Origin: CAZDUZ01 sp964508755
Lineage (GTDB): Bacteria; Patescibacteriota; Dojkabacteria; SC72; JAFGCJ01
Direction: 5' to 3'
Assembly (NCBI GenBank): GCA_964508755.1
Contig: CAZDUZ010000026.1
Coordinates: 1-13,711 of the forward strand
Length of the DNA stretch: 13,711 bases
Shown here piece after piece: positions 1 through 7,841 of this stretch (the first letter of the stretch is position 1; every line of letters starts with the position of its first letter). Made by a program: the position numbers and the translations under genes. The notes under the pieces were generated by a model. That model had not been told where the DNA came from. It ran no database searches and saw nothing but the letters and a program-made list of their open reading frames with translations.

Positions 1-1377
1 GCTAGAACCCATGAACAGCTCGTAACTACGGGAAGCTAGTTCCAATAAGTACGAAGCTGTTACATAGTAGTCCTCGTCTGCCTTCATAATGGTCTCCAGT
101 CGTGCACTATATTTACTCTGTTCAGCCCTCCACTTTTTACGATAATTCTCGTACTCATCCTGAGTAATACTCTTTGCGCACTTGTCCTCATAGGCACTCT
201 CAATCATCTTCTGGTATCGCTCAATCTGCCGGTTGCACTCGTCTGTCCCAGACTTGGTGAATTTAACCTTACCTTCATGAGACTCACGCAACGCATCGAC
301 CATCCATTTCAAATCCTCTTCCGGGATATGAATGCTCCTGAAAAGCTCTCCAAATTGCATAGTTAAGTCATGATCGTTCGTACCCTTTGGCTTCGTTTTG
401 TGAACCCCTTTTGCATTCGTACAGTAGTAATAACATTCACTTTGCACATTTCGCTTTAGCCTCGCATGACGATTCACAAACGGTGTGAAAGCACACCCGC
501 ACTCAGCACAATGAACCAAGCCCCGGTACAATCCGGTCGTTCCTATGAACTTCCCTCTTTTCTGGGGTTTGGTACGCTTGAACATAATGTCTTCTGTTAG
601 TTGAAAAACTTCAGGCGATACTATTTTTTCGAAGTTGTGCGGGTATTCTTTGCCTTCGTACGGTCTGACACCACGGTAGTATTTGTTCTTCAGGATATGC
701 GCAACTTTTCGTTTGTACATTTTGATCCCGTGCTTTGCGCTGATTTCTCTTGCAATCTTCAGGTAGGAATAGTCGCCAATGATATACAGGTCGAAGATTT
801 CCTTAACGATACCCGCCTCGAATGGATTGACCCTCACTGAACGCTTTCCTTCTTCTGTGGCATAGTTTTCTTAGCCATACGGAGCCTTCCCATATGACTC
901 TCCCGATTCTAGCTTCGCATGCAAAGTGTTGTATGCATCCTCCTGACACCGATTGATATGTTGTTTGGCAAGAAATACCTTCATATCCCATTCCTGAATA
1001 TCTCTGCCGTAGCTATGCTGTGTCAGAATAAGTCGATCATCAACGAAATGCAGTTCCTTGCCAAACTCAAGTCGGAGATCATCCATGCCAACGGCATCAC
1101 GATAGTTGCGGGTCAAACGGTCAACACGAAACGCAATGATGGCAACAATGCTATCGTCACCCTTTACATATTCCACCATTTTGTTGAACTCTTTCCGAAG
1201 TTTTCTGTCGCCAGTTTCCTGAAAGACGTACTCCTGCACAATCTCAAGATCATGCTCTTCAGCATAAGCGCGCATTTTGGGAAGTTGAATTTCATCGAGG
1301 GATAATCCCTGCTTCTGTTGCTCAGGGGTTGATACTCTAGCGAGGATGACGGCTTTTTTACTTCCAGTGTTGTCCAA
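1..1377 (-). pseudogene. Large serine recombinase, broken by an in-frame TAA and running off the window
   Basis: Site-specific recombinase of the large serine family, which integrates or excises mobile DNA through a 5'-phosphoserine intermediate. The N-terminal resolvase domain (residues 1-150) has the ARVST motif with candidate nucleophile Ser16 (codon 1330-1332) and a DRLTRN motif. Residues 151-168 give the GKAPYG motif, then TAA at 871-873. The same frame then stays open to base 1 and continues the family layout: a recombinase domain, a zinc ribbon (CAEC at 499-510, CYYYC at 421-435) and a charged, coiled-coil-like segment. In homologues GxAPYG is normally followed by Tyr, so TAA probably replaces TAT or TAC by one substitution. 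The start is TTG at 1377-1375, inside the hsdR 3' end by 20 nt; an in-frame TAA at 1396-1398 excludes an earlier start. The C-terminus is outside the window. A sequencing error is possible. The family is certain; loss of function is likely. Confidence 0.9.
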
Positions 1378-4300
1378 TATAGTCTTGTGCCTGTTTTATT
1401 GTAAGTGGATTCGTACTATTTCCTGTTCTTACGAACAGATCTTCCTGGCCGTCAACTGATACATACGCCGGCTTGTGAGACTTTAGTACCGTCACAAGAC
1501 AAACATCTTTTTTGTTAATTTCATCGAAAACAACGCTCATATACTTTACATACTCTACTCCAATAGCAGTCTTGACCAGTTGCGTGAGATGATTTTCGAA
1601 CTTATCACGGTCTGCATTTCCGAGTGCACGATAATCGTTCTCCAAGCCCAGAACCTTGCCATTGTCATCTACTCCGATTACGAGCTGTCCTCCATCTCCA
1701 TTCATAAATGCTGCCACCGTCTTAAGAATAATTTTCTCCAGATCTTTGTTGACATTATTTTGCTTCACATCCCATCGCAGGCTCGATTTAAACTCAAGGT
1801 TTTTACTTTCGCCTTTCTTGATAAGCTCACTCACATCCTCCCGTTCAAGTTTGTTATAAATCCGGGAAATAAAGTATTCCTCAAGTTTTCCTCTCAGGTT
1901 TTCGTCATTAACTATTTTCATCACAAAGTCTTCGTTTCGATCCATTCTCTCAAGAAGAAGATCTACCAACTCTTCACGGAATGGATATTTGAAATTCGTC
2001 TTAGAATTGGCTTTCGCCTGGCTCATGATCGCTTCATTGCGGAGAATATCATCTTCAACTTGATCAATGATCAGACGATCAGCGTCAGAAAACTCTGTGG
2101 CATATCTCTCATTCACCAATGCTATGATTTCGCTAAGTCGCTGGTAATCCTCATCAGGTTCCTCTCGCAGTAATCCTGCCTCCGTGATCGAAGGGCCCAG
2201 TTCATATTCTTCGTCCATCTCAAGCTCAATCTTCCCCTCTGAAATTTTCTGCAAACGATAATATTGAAGCGCCACTTCATCATTCAGATCGAACTTGTCT
2301 GTTTTCTTTTTGGGAAGACAATTTCTTAACAGCCTGACATAGGCATACATCTTCTCAAGCTCAGCATCACTAAATGGCATGATCTGAGCGAGAAACGCAT
2401 ACGTTCGCACAAATGACACTAATGCATTTCGGAAGTCTTCCTGTTCCTTTTCTGGAAGTGCCTTGAAACGGTCAACGGCAGGATCAAGAATCGCATAGAG
2501 CTTCGCCTGATCTCCTTTAGACTGGCTCTGTCTTGGCATGAAAAATATCTGCGCGAAAGATTCCACCTCAGATTTCCAAAATACCTGTGATTCCTCCAGT
2601 CGGTTTTTTAGATCGTATAGGTGATTCGGATCTGTTTCCGCTGAAAGTGACGTGAGTTCATAATATGGTTGGAACGACTCAACTATTTCTTCCTCCGAAT
2701 TAACGAAATCAAGAACAAACGTATCTTCTTTTCCTGGACATGTTCTATTCAACCGTGAAAGTGTCTGTACCGCTTGTACCCCTGACAGTCGCTTATCAAC
2801 ATACATGGTGTGCAGCAGCGGTTGATCAAACCCTGTCTGGTATTTATCGGCAACAAGCAAGATTCGGTACTCATCGGAGCTGAATTTCTCAGGAAGTTCC
2901 TTTTCTCGAAATCCATTCAGCTCAGCCTCGAACACCTTCTCGCCAGTATCGGGGTCTTTGAGAGCCCCAGAGAACGCCACAAGCGTCCGTATATCATCGT
3001 ATCCCTTCTCCTTTATATATTTCTTAAATTCCAGCCAGTATCGATATGCGTGAAGCCTGGAGCTTGTCACAACCATCGCCTTTGCCTGCCCCCCGATCTT
3101 TTTCATCGTCACGTTTCGAAAATGCTCGACCATAATCTCAGTTTTCTGAGCAAGGTTATGGGGATGGAGCGAAAGGAATCGTGCAATTGCAATATTTGCC
3201 TTCTCTTTATTAATTTCAGGGTCTTCCTCTATAGCTTTTGACAGCCTAAAATATCGCTCATATATGGTGTAGTTTTTCAATACATCCAATATGAATCCCT
3301 CTTCGATTGCCTGCCTCATGGAGTAAAGGTGAAATGGTCGTGATTTGCCTTCTGGGCCTTTCACCCCAAATACTTCTAAGGTCTTGGCTTTCGGTGTTGC
3401 AGTAAAGGCATAAAAGCTGAGGTTCTCCTGCTTTCCTCTGGCCTGCATCGATTTTCTAATTTCATCCTCATAGGTCTCATCGCTTACTGCATCCTCCAGT
3501 TCTGCTTCTTCAAGGGTCTTGGCGGTAAGCACTTCTTTCATCTTTTTACTCGTTTCACCGCCCTGTGAACTATGCGCTTCGTCTACAATGACAGCATACT
3601 TTTTTCCGGACACCTCCCCAATTCTCTCTAAAATGAACGGGAATTTCTGAACGGTGGTGATTATTATCTTCACACCAGCAGCCAGTGCATCACCGAGTTG
3701 AGCAGAGTTTTTGTCAATTTTTTGAACTACTCCGCTTTTATGGTCAAATTGATAAATCGTATCCTGGAGCTGCTGATCTAGCACCACACGATCAGTCACA
3801 ACTACCACGCTATCAAAAATTTCTTCGTCATTCGTATCGTGGAGACTCGATAGTCGATACGCCAGCCATGCGATTGAATTGCTCTTGCCACTGCCGGCAC
3901 TGTGTTCAATAAGATAATTCTTGCCGACGCCTGATGATCGGGTGTCTGCGGTGAGTTTTCTGACGACATCCAGCTGATGGTACCGTGGAAATATCATCGT
4001 TTCTCTAACCTTTGTTTGCCCGCCGACTTTTATCTCCTTCTTTTCAAGGTGAATAAATTTTTTGAGTATGTCCATCCAGCTATCTTTTGCCAATACGTCC
4101 TCCCAAAGGTACGCTGTCTTGTAATTGGCCTTGACTGGAGGATTTCCTGCACCGCCCTTATGTCCTTTATTGAATGGGAGAAATCTGGTGCTGTCTCCTG
4201 CAAGCTTTGTGGTCATGTAAACCTCGTTAGGGTCTACGGCAAAATGCACAAGTGCTCGTTTTTTGAATTGGAATAGAATTTCATTTTGGTCTCTGGTGTA

Positions 4301-4813
4301 TATAAACTGTCGCTTTGCGTCACTTACGTCCTGTCCGGTAAATGGGTTCTTGAGTTCGACTGTTGCGACGGGAAGTCCATTGAGAAATAACACCATATCA
4401 ACACTTTTTTCCGGTTCCTTCACACTGAAATAAACTTGGCGTGTGACGGATAGGATGTTCTGGTTGTACTTTTCTACTGTTTCGGGATTGAGGCCTGACT
4501 CTGGTTTGAAGTATGCGAGGTCGAGATGCACCCCATGGTCGTCTATGCCTTCACGGATGCAGCGAAGTAGTCCCTTAATATCAAGTTCCTTTACAAGCCG
4601 TTGTAGAACGTTCTCGACGGTCTCCTCACTGTGTATCTCCTCCAACTGCGACCACTTTTCCGGTTGTGAGGTCTGGATGAACTGAAAGAGGAGTTTGGTA
4701 TCCAAGCCAACATCTGCTTGATAATCGGCATTGCTGCCAAGAATATACCCGCCATTTGCTGTCAGCGAATCAGCAATATTCTGCTCGAAGGTTTTTTCTT
4801 TTGTGAGGGTCAT
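1358..4813 (-). CDS. hsdR: Type I restriction enzyme R subunit (HsdR) with C-terminal AlbA_2 domain
   Basis: Motor and nuclease subunit of a type I restriction complex: it binds HsdM2-HsdS, translocates DNA using ATP and cuts unmodified DNA far from the recognition site. In 1151 residues: an N-terminal PD-(D/E)xK nuclease with Asp139 and Glu153-Leu-Lys155; a superfamily 2 motor with Walker A AGSGKS (306-311), DEAH (411-414), TATP (471-474) and a second RecA-like lobe containing DKYQTGFDQP and an SRLNR motif; a helical C-terminal region; then an AlbA_2 (Schlafen-type) domain at about 1002-1151, recognised by ESKNLEFKSS and GGQLVIGVDDNGKVLGL. Without the AlbA_2 part the length is normal for HsdR, so the domain is an addition. 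The ATG lies 2 nt after the HEPN-like gene's stop, so the two are probably translationally coupled; no Shine-Dalgarno motif is visible. Its 3' end overlaps the recombinase by 20 nt. Confident for HsdR, fairly confident for AlbA_2. Confidence 0.97.
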   Translation of the reverse strand: MTLTKEKTFEQNIADSLTANGGYILGSNADYQADVGLDTKLLFQFIQTSQPEKWSQLEEIHSEETVENVLQRLVKELDIKGLLRCIREGIDDHGVHLDLAYFKPESGLNPETVEKYNQNILSVTRQVYFSVKEPEKSVDMVLFLNGLPVATVELKNPFTGQDVSDAKRQFIYTRDQNEILFQFKKRALVHFAVDPNEVYMTTKLAGDSTRFLPFNKGHKGGAGNPPVKANYKTAYLWEDVLAKDSWMDILKKFIHLEKKEIKVGGQTKVRETMIFPRYHQLDVVRKLTADTRSSGVGKNYLIEHSAGSGKSNSIAWLAYRLSSLHDTNDEEIFDSVVVVTDRVVLDQQLQDTIYQFDHKSGVVQKIDKNSAQLGDALAAGVKIIITTVQKFPFILERIGEVSGKKYAVIVDEAHSSQGGETSKKMKEVLTAKTLEEAELEDAVSDETYEDEIRKSMQARGKQENLSFYAFTATPKAKTLEVFGVKGPEGKSRPFHLYSMRQAIEEGFILDVLKNYTIYERYFRLSKAIEEDPEINKEKANIAIARFLSLHPHNLAQKTEIMVEHFRNVTMKKIGGQAKAMVVTSSRLHAYRYWLEFKKYIKEKGYDDIRTLVAFSGALKDPDTGEKVFEAELNGFREKELPEKFSSDEYRILLVADKYQTGFDQPLLHTMYVDKRLSGVQAVQTLSRLNRTCPGKEDTFVLDFVNSEEEIVESFQPYYELTSLSAETDPNHLYDLKNRLEESQVFWKSEVESFAQIFFMPRQSQSKGDQAKLYAILDPAVDRFKALPEKEQEDFRNALVSFVRTYAFLAQIMPFSDAELEKMYAYVRLLRNCLPKKKTDKFDLNDEVALQYYRLQKISEGKIELEMDEEYELGPSITEAGLLREEPDEDYQRLSEIIALVNERYATEFSDADRLIIDQVEDDILRNEAIMSQAKANSKTNFKYPFREELVDLLLERMDRNEDFVMKIVNDENLRGKLEEYFISRIYNKLEREDVSELIKKGESKNLEFKSSLRWDVKQNNVNKDLEKIILKTVAAFMNGDGGQLVIGVDDNGKVLGLENDYRALGNADRDKFENHLTQLVKTAIGVEYVKYMSVVFDEINKKDVCLVTVLKSHKPAYVSVDGQEDLFVRTGNSTNPLTIKQAQDYIGQHWK

Positions 4814-4815
4814 GA

Positions 4816-5526
4816 TTAGCTTATGTCCGTTATATTAGTTTTTTCCAGATCAGCAAGATTATCTATGACCTTCAACAACGAATTGGCCATTACCTCCGTA
4901 ATCTTGTCTATCCCCCATGGTGGGACAAATATTGGATCACCAGCATCCACTTGATATCGTCTCGTTTGCCCCGTCTCGTAGTCAGTGATTTGTAAATCAA
5001 TCGCATTTCTTGAACAGTTATTGCGATGCATAGCGTTTCTAATATCCCAGATCGCTTTCAGAGTATCAATCTCATCCGATGTCAGCATGGATAACTGTTT
5101 AAATGCTTTTCTATAATGACTAATAAATGATCGTTCCTTCCTTTCGAAAAGTTTCGCTTGAATACTAGGACTATTGAGATACAGAAGTTCACAGATATAC
5201 TCAAAAGAGTTAATGAAGTTTACAAACAGCGGATAAACTCTTGCACCAACTTGACGCTGATATTGATCCTCATCAAGCCCCTCTTTTATACATTCACCTC
5301 GAATATAGTCGGTAACCATCCTCCTTTGTATTGCGTAATTCTCGTTGCATAGATTCAACCATTTTCTCTTTATTTCATTTCCTGTTTCGGCAGTTTCAAG
5401 TGCATGATATTTTTGTACCAGCTGGATCAGCCGTTGCTCAAATGTTGTCATCTCAGAAATTGCCCACGCTTGAATTGTCTTTTTTCTTCTACACATTATT
5501 ATTTTCTGTGTAAAATTTAGCTTCAT
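4816..5526 (-). CDS. HEPN-like protein between hsdS and hsdR, putative RNase
   Basis: I do not recognise a named family. The 236-aa protein is predicted mostly helical, with no signal peptide or membrane segment. Its clearest signal is IRNAMHRNN at residues 162-170, which resembles the R-N-x(2-4)-H catalytic motif of HEPN RNases and toxins; here the spacing is R163-x3-H167, slightly shorter than the usual Rx4-6H. It lies inside a type I R-M operon between hsdS and hsdR, the place of the HEPN-type anticodon nuclease PrrC in the E. coli prr locus, but it lacks the NTPase domain of PrrC. Start choice is uncertain: ATG 5526 overlaps hsdS by 38 nt with GAGGG directly against it; ATG 5496 overlaps the hsdS stop as ATGTGTAG, a classic coupled arrangement; ATG 5451 lies beyond hsdS. 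RNase function is inferred from motif and position only. Confidence 0.75.
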   Translation of the reverse strand: MKLNFTQKIIMCRRKKTIQAWAISEMTTFEQRLIQLVQKYHALETAETGNEIKRKWLNLCNENYAIQRRMVTDYIRGECIKEGLDEDQYQRQVGARVYPLFVNFINSFEYICELLYLNSPSIQAKLFERKERSFISHYRKAFKQLSMLTSDEIDTLKAIWDIRNAMHRNNCSRNAIDLQITDYETGQTRRYQVDAGDPIFVPPWGIDKITEVMANSLLKVIDNLADLEKTNITDIS

Positions 5527-6778
5527 CCCTCACATCCACTTTTCCAGTCACAACATGAGAAATTAGCGATCGGCGGTATTCTGAAAGTAGCATGTTTTGC
5601 TCCTTTGTACGTCTTAGCAACTCTGATATTTGACCATGTTCTTTATCAATTTCATCAATAATATTCGCCTGTTCTGTAATTGGAGGTATAACAACCAGGA
5701 AATTCTGGAACATATGCAATCGAAGAGAGTCAACCGTGGATTTTGCTGATAACTTTTTCACCTCTTTGATAAAGTATTCTTTTAAATAAAAATATAAGAA
5801 CCTCCCCATCACTTTCCTATAATTATTCAGCACATAGACACGTTGGTGTGCATCAAACTTACCCTTGTAGTGATGAAAAACTTTACACACACCAACACCG
5901 TCTCCAGCCGTTAGAATTGCTTCACAATCAAACACAAACTTATCACTTCTCTCAATTATCGGCGACCTAACAAAGAGTGGGTATTTTCCGTTATCCACTT
6001 TATCTTCGGTATTACTTTCTCCCGTTTGAATATTAACTAGCCATTTCATCCTATTCACCTCCCAATGCTCTGGTATCTCCCCAATCCACTCCACACCGCT
6101 GTCCTTCATTTTCACATTCGGGTCGAGGCCCTTCGTCACCGCCTGATTGATGATCGCTTTGCGCTTTTCTTCAAGGAGTTTTATGAGTTTGTTGTTTTTG
6201 GAAATGAGGTCGTCGATGAGAGCGGTCTTGTGGTCGAGGTAGGAGGCGATTGAATCTTGCTCATCACAATCAGGTAAAACAATCGGAATATCTCTCAACT
6301 GTGAACTATATACATGCACAACTATCTGGCCCTTGGAAAGGGTCGCCTTCTTGTACTCATAAGAATGACTGTTGAGTAGATACGACAAGAAAAGTGTGTT
6401 TGAGCACTCTGGACGAAAAATGATAACATCTCCCCCCGCATACGCATCTTTTTCTCCCAGATAAACAATACACTTTCCAATCTCCTCTTTTGTTTCACCC
6501 GAACCGGTCAATAAAATATCTCCTTTTTTGACCACTGTTGCATTTTCTGTTACTTCAGGTAACGCCTTTCTACAAAAGTGATTCACTTTAATCGAATAAG
6601 TAGTATATATATCACCATAAAGCACCACGCCCTCACCCTGCTCTCCAACTTGCGATTTCGAGATACCTTGTCCCTTATCAAACGACCCGATATACCCCAT
6701 CTTTTTTATAGTCCAATGCTCGGGGATCTCTCCGATCCATCCAATATCTGTCTCTTTGTATTTCGGATATTTTTTCAC
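5489..6778 (-). CDS. hsdS: Type I restriction-modification specificity subunit (HsdS)
   Basis: DNA recognition subunit shared by the methyltransferase (M2S) and restriction (R2M2S) complexes. The 429 residues form two target recognition domains separated by helical conserved regions. TRD1 begins at DIGWIGEIPEHW (11-22). The first conserved region (about residues 180-215) contains LDHKTALIDDLISKNNKLI and LLEEKRKAIINQAVTKGL. TRD2 begins at GVEWIGEIPEHW, and the second conserved region near the C-terminus contains EYRRSLISHVVTGKVDV. Both TRDs look intact, so a normal bipartite recognition site is expected; it cannot be read from sequence. The start is GTG, 4 nt after the stop of the nuclease gene, suggesting translational coupling. 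No second hsdS or partial TRD copy is present, so there is no sign of a specificity-switching system in this window. Confidence 0.96.
   Translation of the reverse strand: MKKYPKYKETDIGWIGEIPEHWTIKKMGYIGSFDKGQGISKSQVGEQGEGVVLYGDIYTTYSIKVNHFCRKALPEVTENATVVKKGDILLTGSGETKEEIGKCIVYLGEKDAYAGGDVIIFRPECSNTLFLSYLLNSHSYEYKKATLSKGQIVVHVYSSQLRDIPIVLPDCDEQDSIASYLDHKTALIDDLISKNNKLIKLLEEKRKAIINQAVTKGLDPNVKMKDSGVEWIGEIPEHWEVNRMKWLVNIQTGESNTEDKVDNGKYPLFVRSPIIERSDKFVFDCEAILTAGDGVGVCKVFHHYKGKFDAHQRVYVLNNYRKVMGRFLYFYLKEYFIKEVKKLSAKSTVDSLRLHMFQNFLVVIPPITEQANIIDEIDKEHGQISELLRRTKEQNMLLSEYRRSLISHVVTGKVDVRDEAKFYTENNNV
6062..6743 (-). repeat. Direct repeat pair inside hsdS marking the start of each TRD
   Basis: Two copies of about 31 bp, at 6062-6092 and 6713-6743, both begin CCAATGCTC on the plus strand and encode (V/I)xWIGEIPEHW at the start of each target recognition domain. 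This is the usual internal duplication of HsdS; it could support TRD exchange by homologous recombination. Confidence 0.8.
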
Positions 6779-6782
6779 GCTG

Positions 6783-7709
6783 TTACTTCTTTTTTTCCAG
6801 CTTAAAGCTTACTTTGTAGTTGTAAAAGGATATGTCGGGATTTATCGATAATGCACGCTCAATTCTCAAATCCCCCTCAAGTGCAATGATGACACCCATC
6901 ACCCGTTGACCCTTATCCGCTAGCTCATCCTTCACATATCCCATATACCGCTGTACCTGCCCAATCACTACATCACTCGCACGACCCTTTTTAAGCTCGA
7001 CCACCAGAAGCTCCTTCCCATCTTTGCTGATTGCAAGAATATCGATCGGCCCAGTATCTGTCGGATACTGCTGACCAATAACTTCTCCTCCTTCACTAAA
7101 AACCTCATACTTTTTTCCCAACTCAGTCTGAACCCAATTCTGCACAAGAAAGTCCTCCAGATGCTTTTCAAGGGCAAACGCCGTTGGATCTTCAACCGTC
7201 TCATCGGTTGAAACAATTGCAAAGACCTCATTTCCTTCAATTAAGCCCTCAATCTCTTTGGCAAAGTCGGTAACATTGCTGACCGTCCCGATGGAACCCG
7301 TTGAGTTTTGTAGCTCCTGGCTCATAGCAGAACGAGCAATCGAGTCGTTAAACCACGTTACAGGTCGTCTGTGCGGAAGTGGCTGACCCTTTTTGTAGTA
7401 ATATTCACCCGAAACTTTTCCAACATAATAACTGCCTTGCCCATCAGGACAAAGAACAACATCCTCCAAATCAAGACCCTTTGCAATAGTATGCAACATA
7501 CCACATGCAAGTCCCGCTGCAATCTTGCTCTTTTCGGGATGCTTTTTGAGAAAAATGGGAATGTATTTTTTGTTAAATTCACGCCAATTGTCAGGTAACT
7601 TACCCGTGAGATCTCCGTCAATATCAAAATCCGCACCGACAAACCCCTCTTCTCGAGCACTCTTTGCATATATATTCTGCTTTCCAAGAATGATTCTGTA
7701 GTATTTCAT
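6783..7709 (-). CDS. Stand-alone PD-(D/E)xK endonuclease, NucS/DUF91-like
   Basis: Putative DNA endonuclease of 308 aa. The C-terminal domain (about 175-300) has a PD-(D/E)xK core: Glu181, then GPID with Asp223, then VVELK with Glu238 and Lys240, then a GQVQRYMGY helix (250-258), the pattern of the NucS/DUF91 branch. The N-terminal region (about 1-130) is separate and ends in a beta-rich stretch, VVLCPDGQGSYYVGKVSGEYYY followed by HRRPVTW, which resembles the small beta-barrel sensor modules found in front of some Mrr-type restriction nucleases; that reading is inference. It is one of three extra putative nucleases within the R-M cluster. The ATG at 7709 has no Shine-Dalgarno motif and follows a 130-nt intergenic region with a likely promoter. 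The downstream hsdS begins 4 nt after its stop. The nuclease fold is well supported; the substrate is unknown. Confidence 0.88.
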   Translation of the reverse strand: MKYYRIILGKQNIYAKSAREEGFVGADFDIDGDLTGKLPDNWREFNKKYIPIFLKKHPEKSKIAAGLACGMLHTIAKGLDLEDVVLCPDGQGSYYVGKVSGEYYYKKGQPLPHRRPVTWFNDSIARSAMSQELQNSTGSIGTVSNVTDFAKEIEGLIEGNEVFAIVSTDETVEDPTAFALEKHLEDFLVQNWVQTELGKKYEVFSEGGEVIGQQYPTDTGPIDILAISKDGKELLVVELKKGRASDVVIGQVQRYMGYVKDELADKGQRVMGVIIALEGDLRIERALSINPDISFYNYKVSFKLEKKK

Positions 7710-7742
7710 TCGAATTTCTACATTTAAAAAAAATAACTGTCT

Positions 7743-7771
7743 TTGCTTAATTGTTCTACCTCTGGTATAAT
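7743..7771 (+). promoter_or_regulatory. Plus-strand promoter for a short RNA
   Basis: TTGCTT (7743-7748), a 17-bp spacer, then TATAAT (7766-7771) preceded by TGG, forming an extended -10 element. It points away from all neighbouring genes and into a short hairpin-terminator unit. The predicted start site is near 7778. Confidence 0.65.
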
Positions 7772-7791
7772 TCTATTGACTTTTATGTCAA
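7764..7791 (-). promoter_or_regulatory. Minus-strand promoter for the nuclease-hsdS-hsdR run
   Basis: Read on the minus strand: TTGACA (7791-7786), a 16-bp spacer, then TATACC (7769-7764). The -35 is perfect and the -10 matches four of six. It overlaps the -10 box of the opposing promoter and would start transcription near 7757, about 50 nt ahead of the nuclease ATG. An inverted repeat, TTGAC-6-GTCAA (7776-7791), covers the -35 and could serve as an operator. Confidence 0.45.
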
Positions 7792-7841
7792 GAAAACGAT
7801 GGCTTAAAGGGGTTCAGAATTGAACCCCTTTTTGCTTTTTT
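7778..7841 (+). ncRNA. Predicted small RNA of about 64 nt with its own promoter and terminator
   Basis: The plus-strand promoter at 7743-7771 and the intrinsic terminator at 7806-7841 frame a transcript of about 64 nt with no ORF. It lies between the NYN RNase gene, whose stop codon it touches from the opposite strand, and the divergent nuclease gene. Near its 5' end is TTGAC-TTTTAT-GTCAA (7776-7791), of which most would be transcribed, then an A-rich linker, then the terminator stem. The role is unknown; options are a trans-acting small RNA, an RNA partner of one of the adjacent RNases, or transcriptional interference with the divergent operon. Existence of transcription is inferred from the elements alone. 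Confidence 0.5.
7806..7841 (+). terminator. Rho-independent terminator, plus strand
   Basis: AAAGGGGTTCA (7806-7816), loop GAAT, TGAACCCCTTT (7821-7831): an 11-bp perfect stem whose GC part is followed by TTTTTGCTTTTTT (7829-7841). The T tract is strong only in the plus direction, although every annotated protein gene here is on the minus strand. On the minus strand the hairpin is followed only by TTTAAG, so it would end the hsdM-NYN transcript weakly at best. Confidence 0.75.

Noticed and set aside
871..873. TAA read through or reassigned to Tyr
   Set aside because: TAA is the normal terminator of hsdR, hsdM, the NYN gene, the nuclease, the HEPN-like gene and the small HTH gene in this same window, so reassignment is not credible.
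1580..2173. Plus-strand open frame of 197 codons
   Set aside because: It lies wholly opposite hsdR, whose frame is unambiguous, and its product has no recognisable domain; it is an antisense shadow.
5489..6778. Invertible hsdS driven by the serine recombinase
   Set aside because: No inverted repeats or second partial hsdS were found; the only repeats are the normal direct repeats at the two TRD starts.
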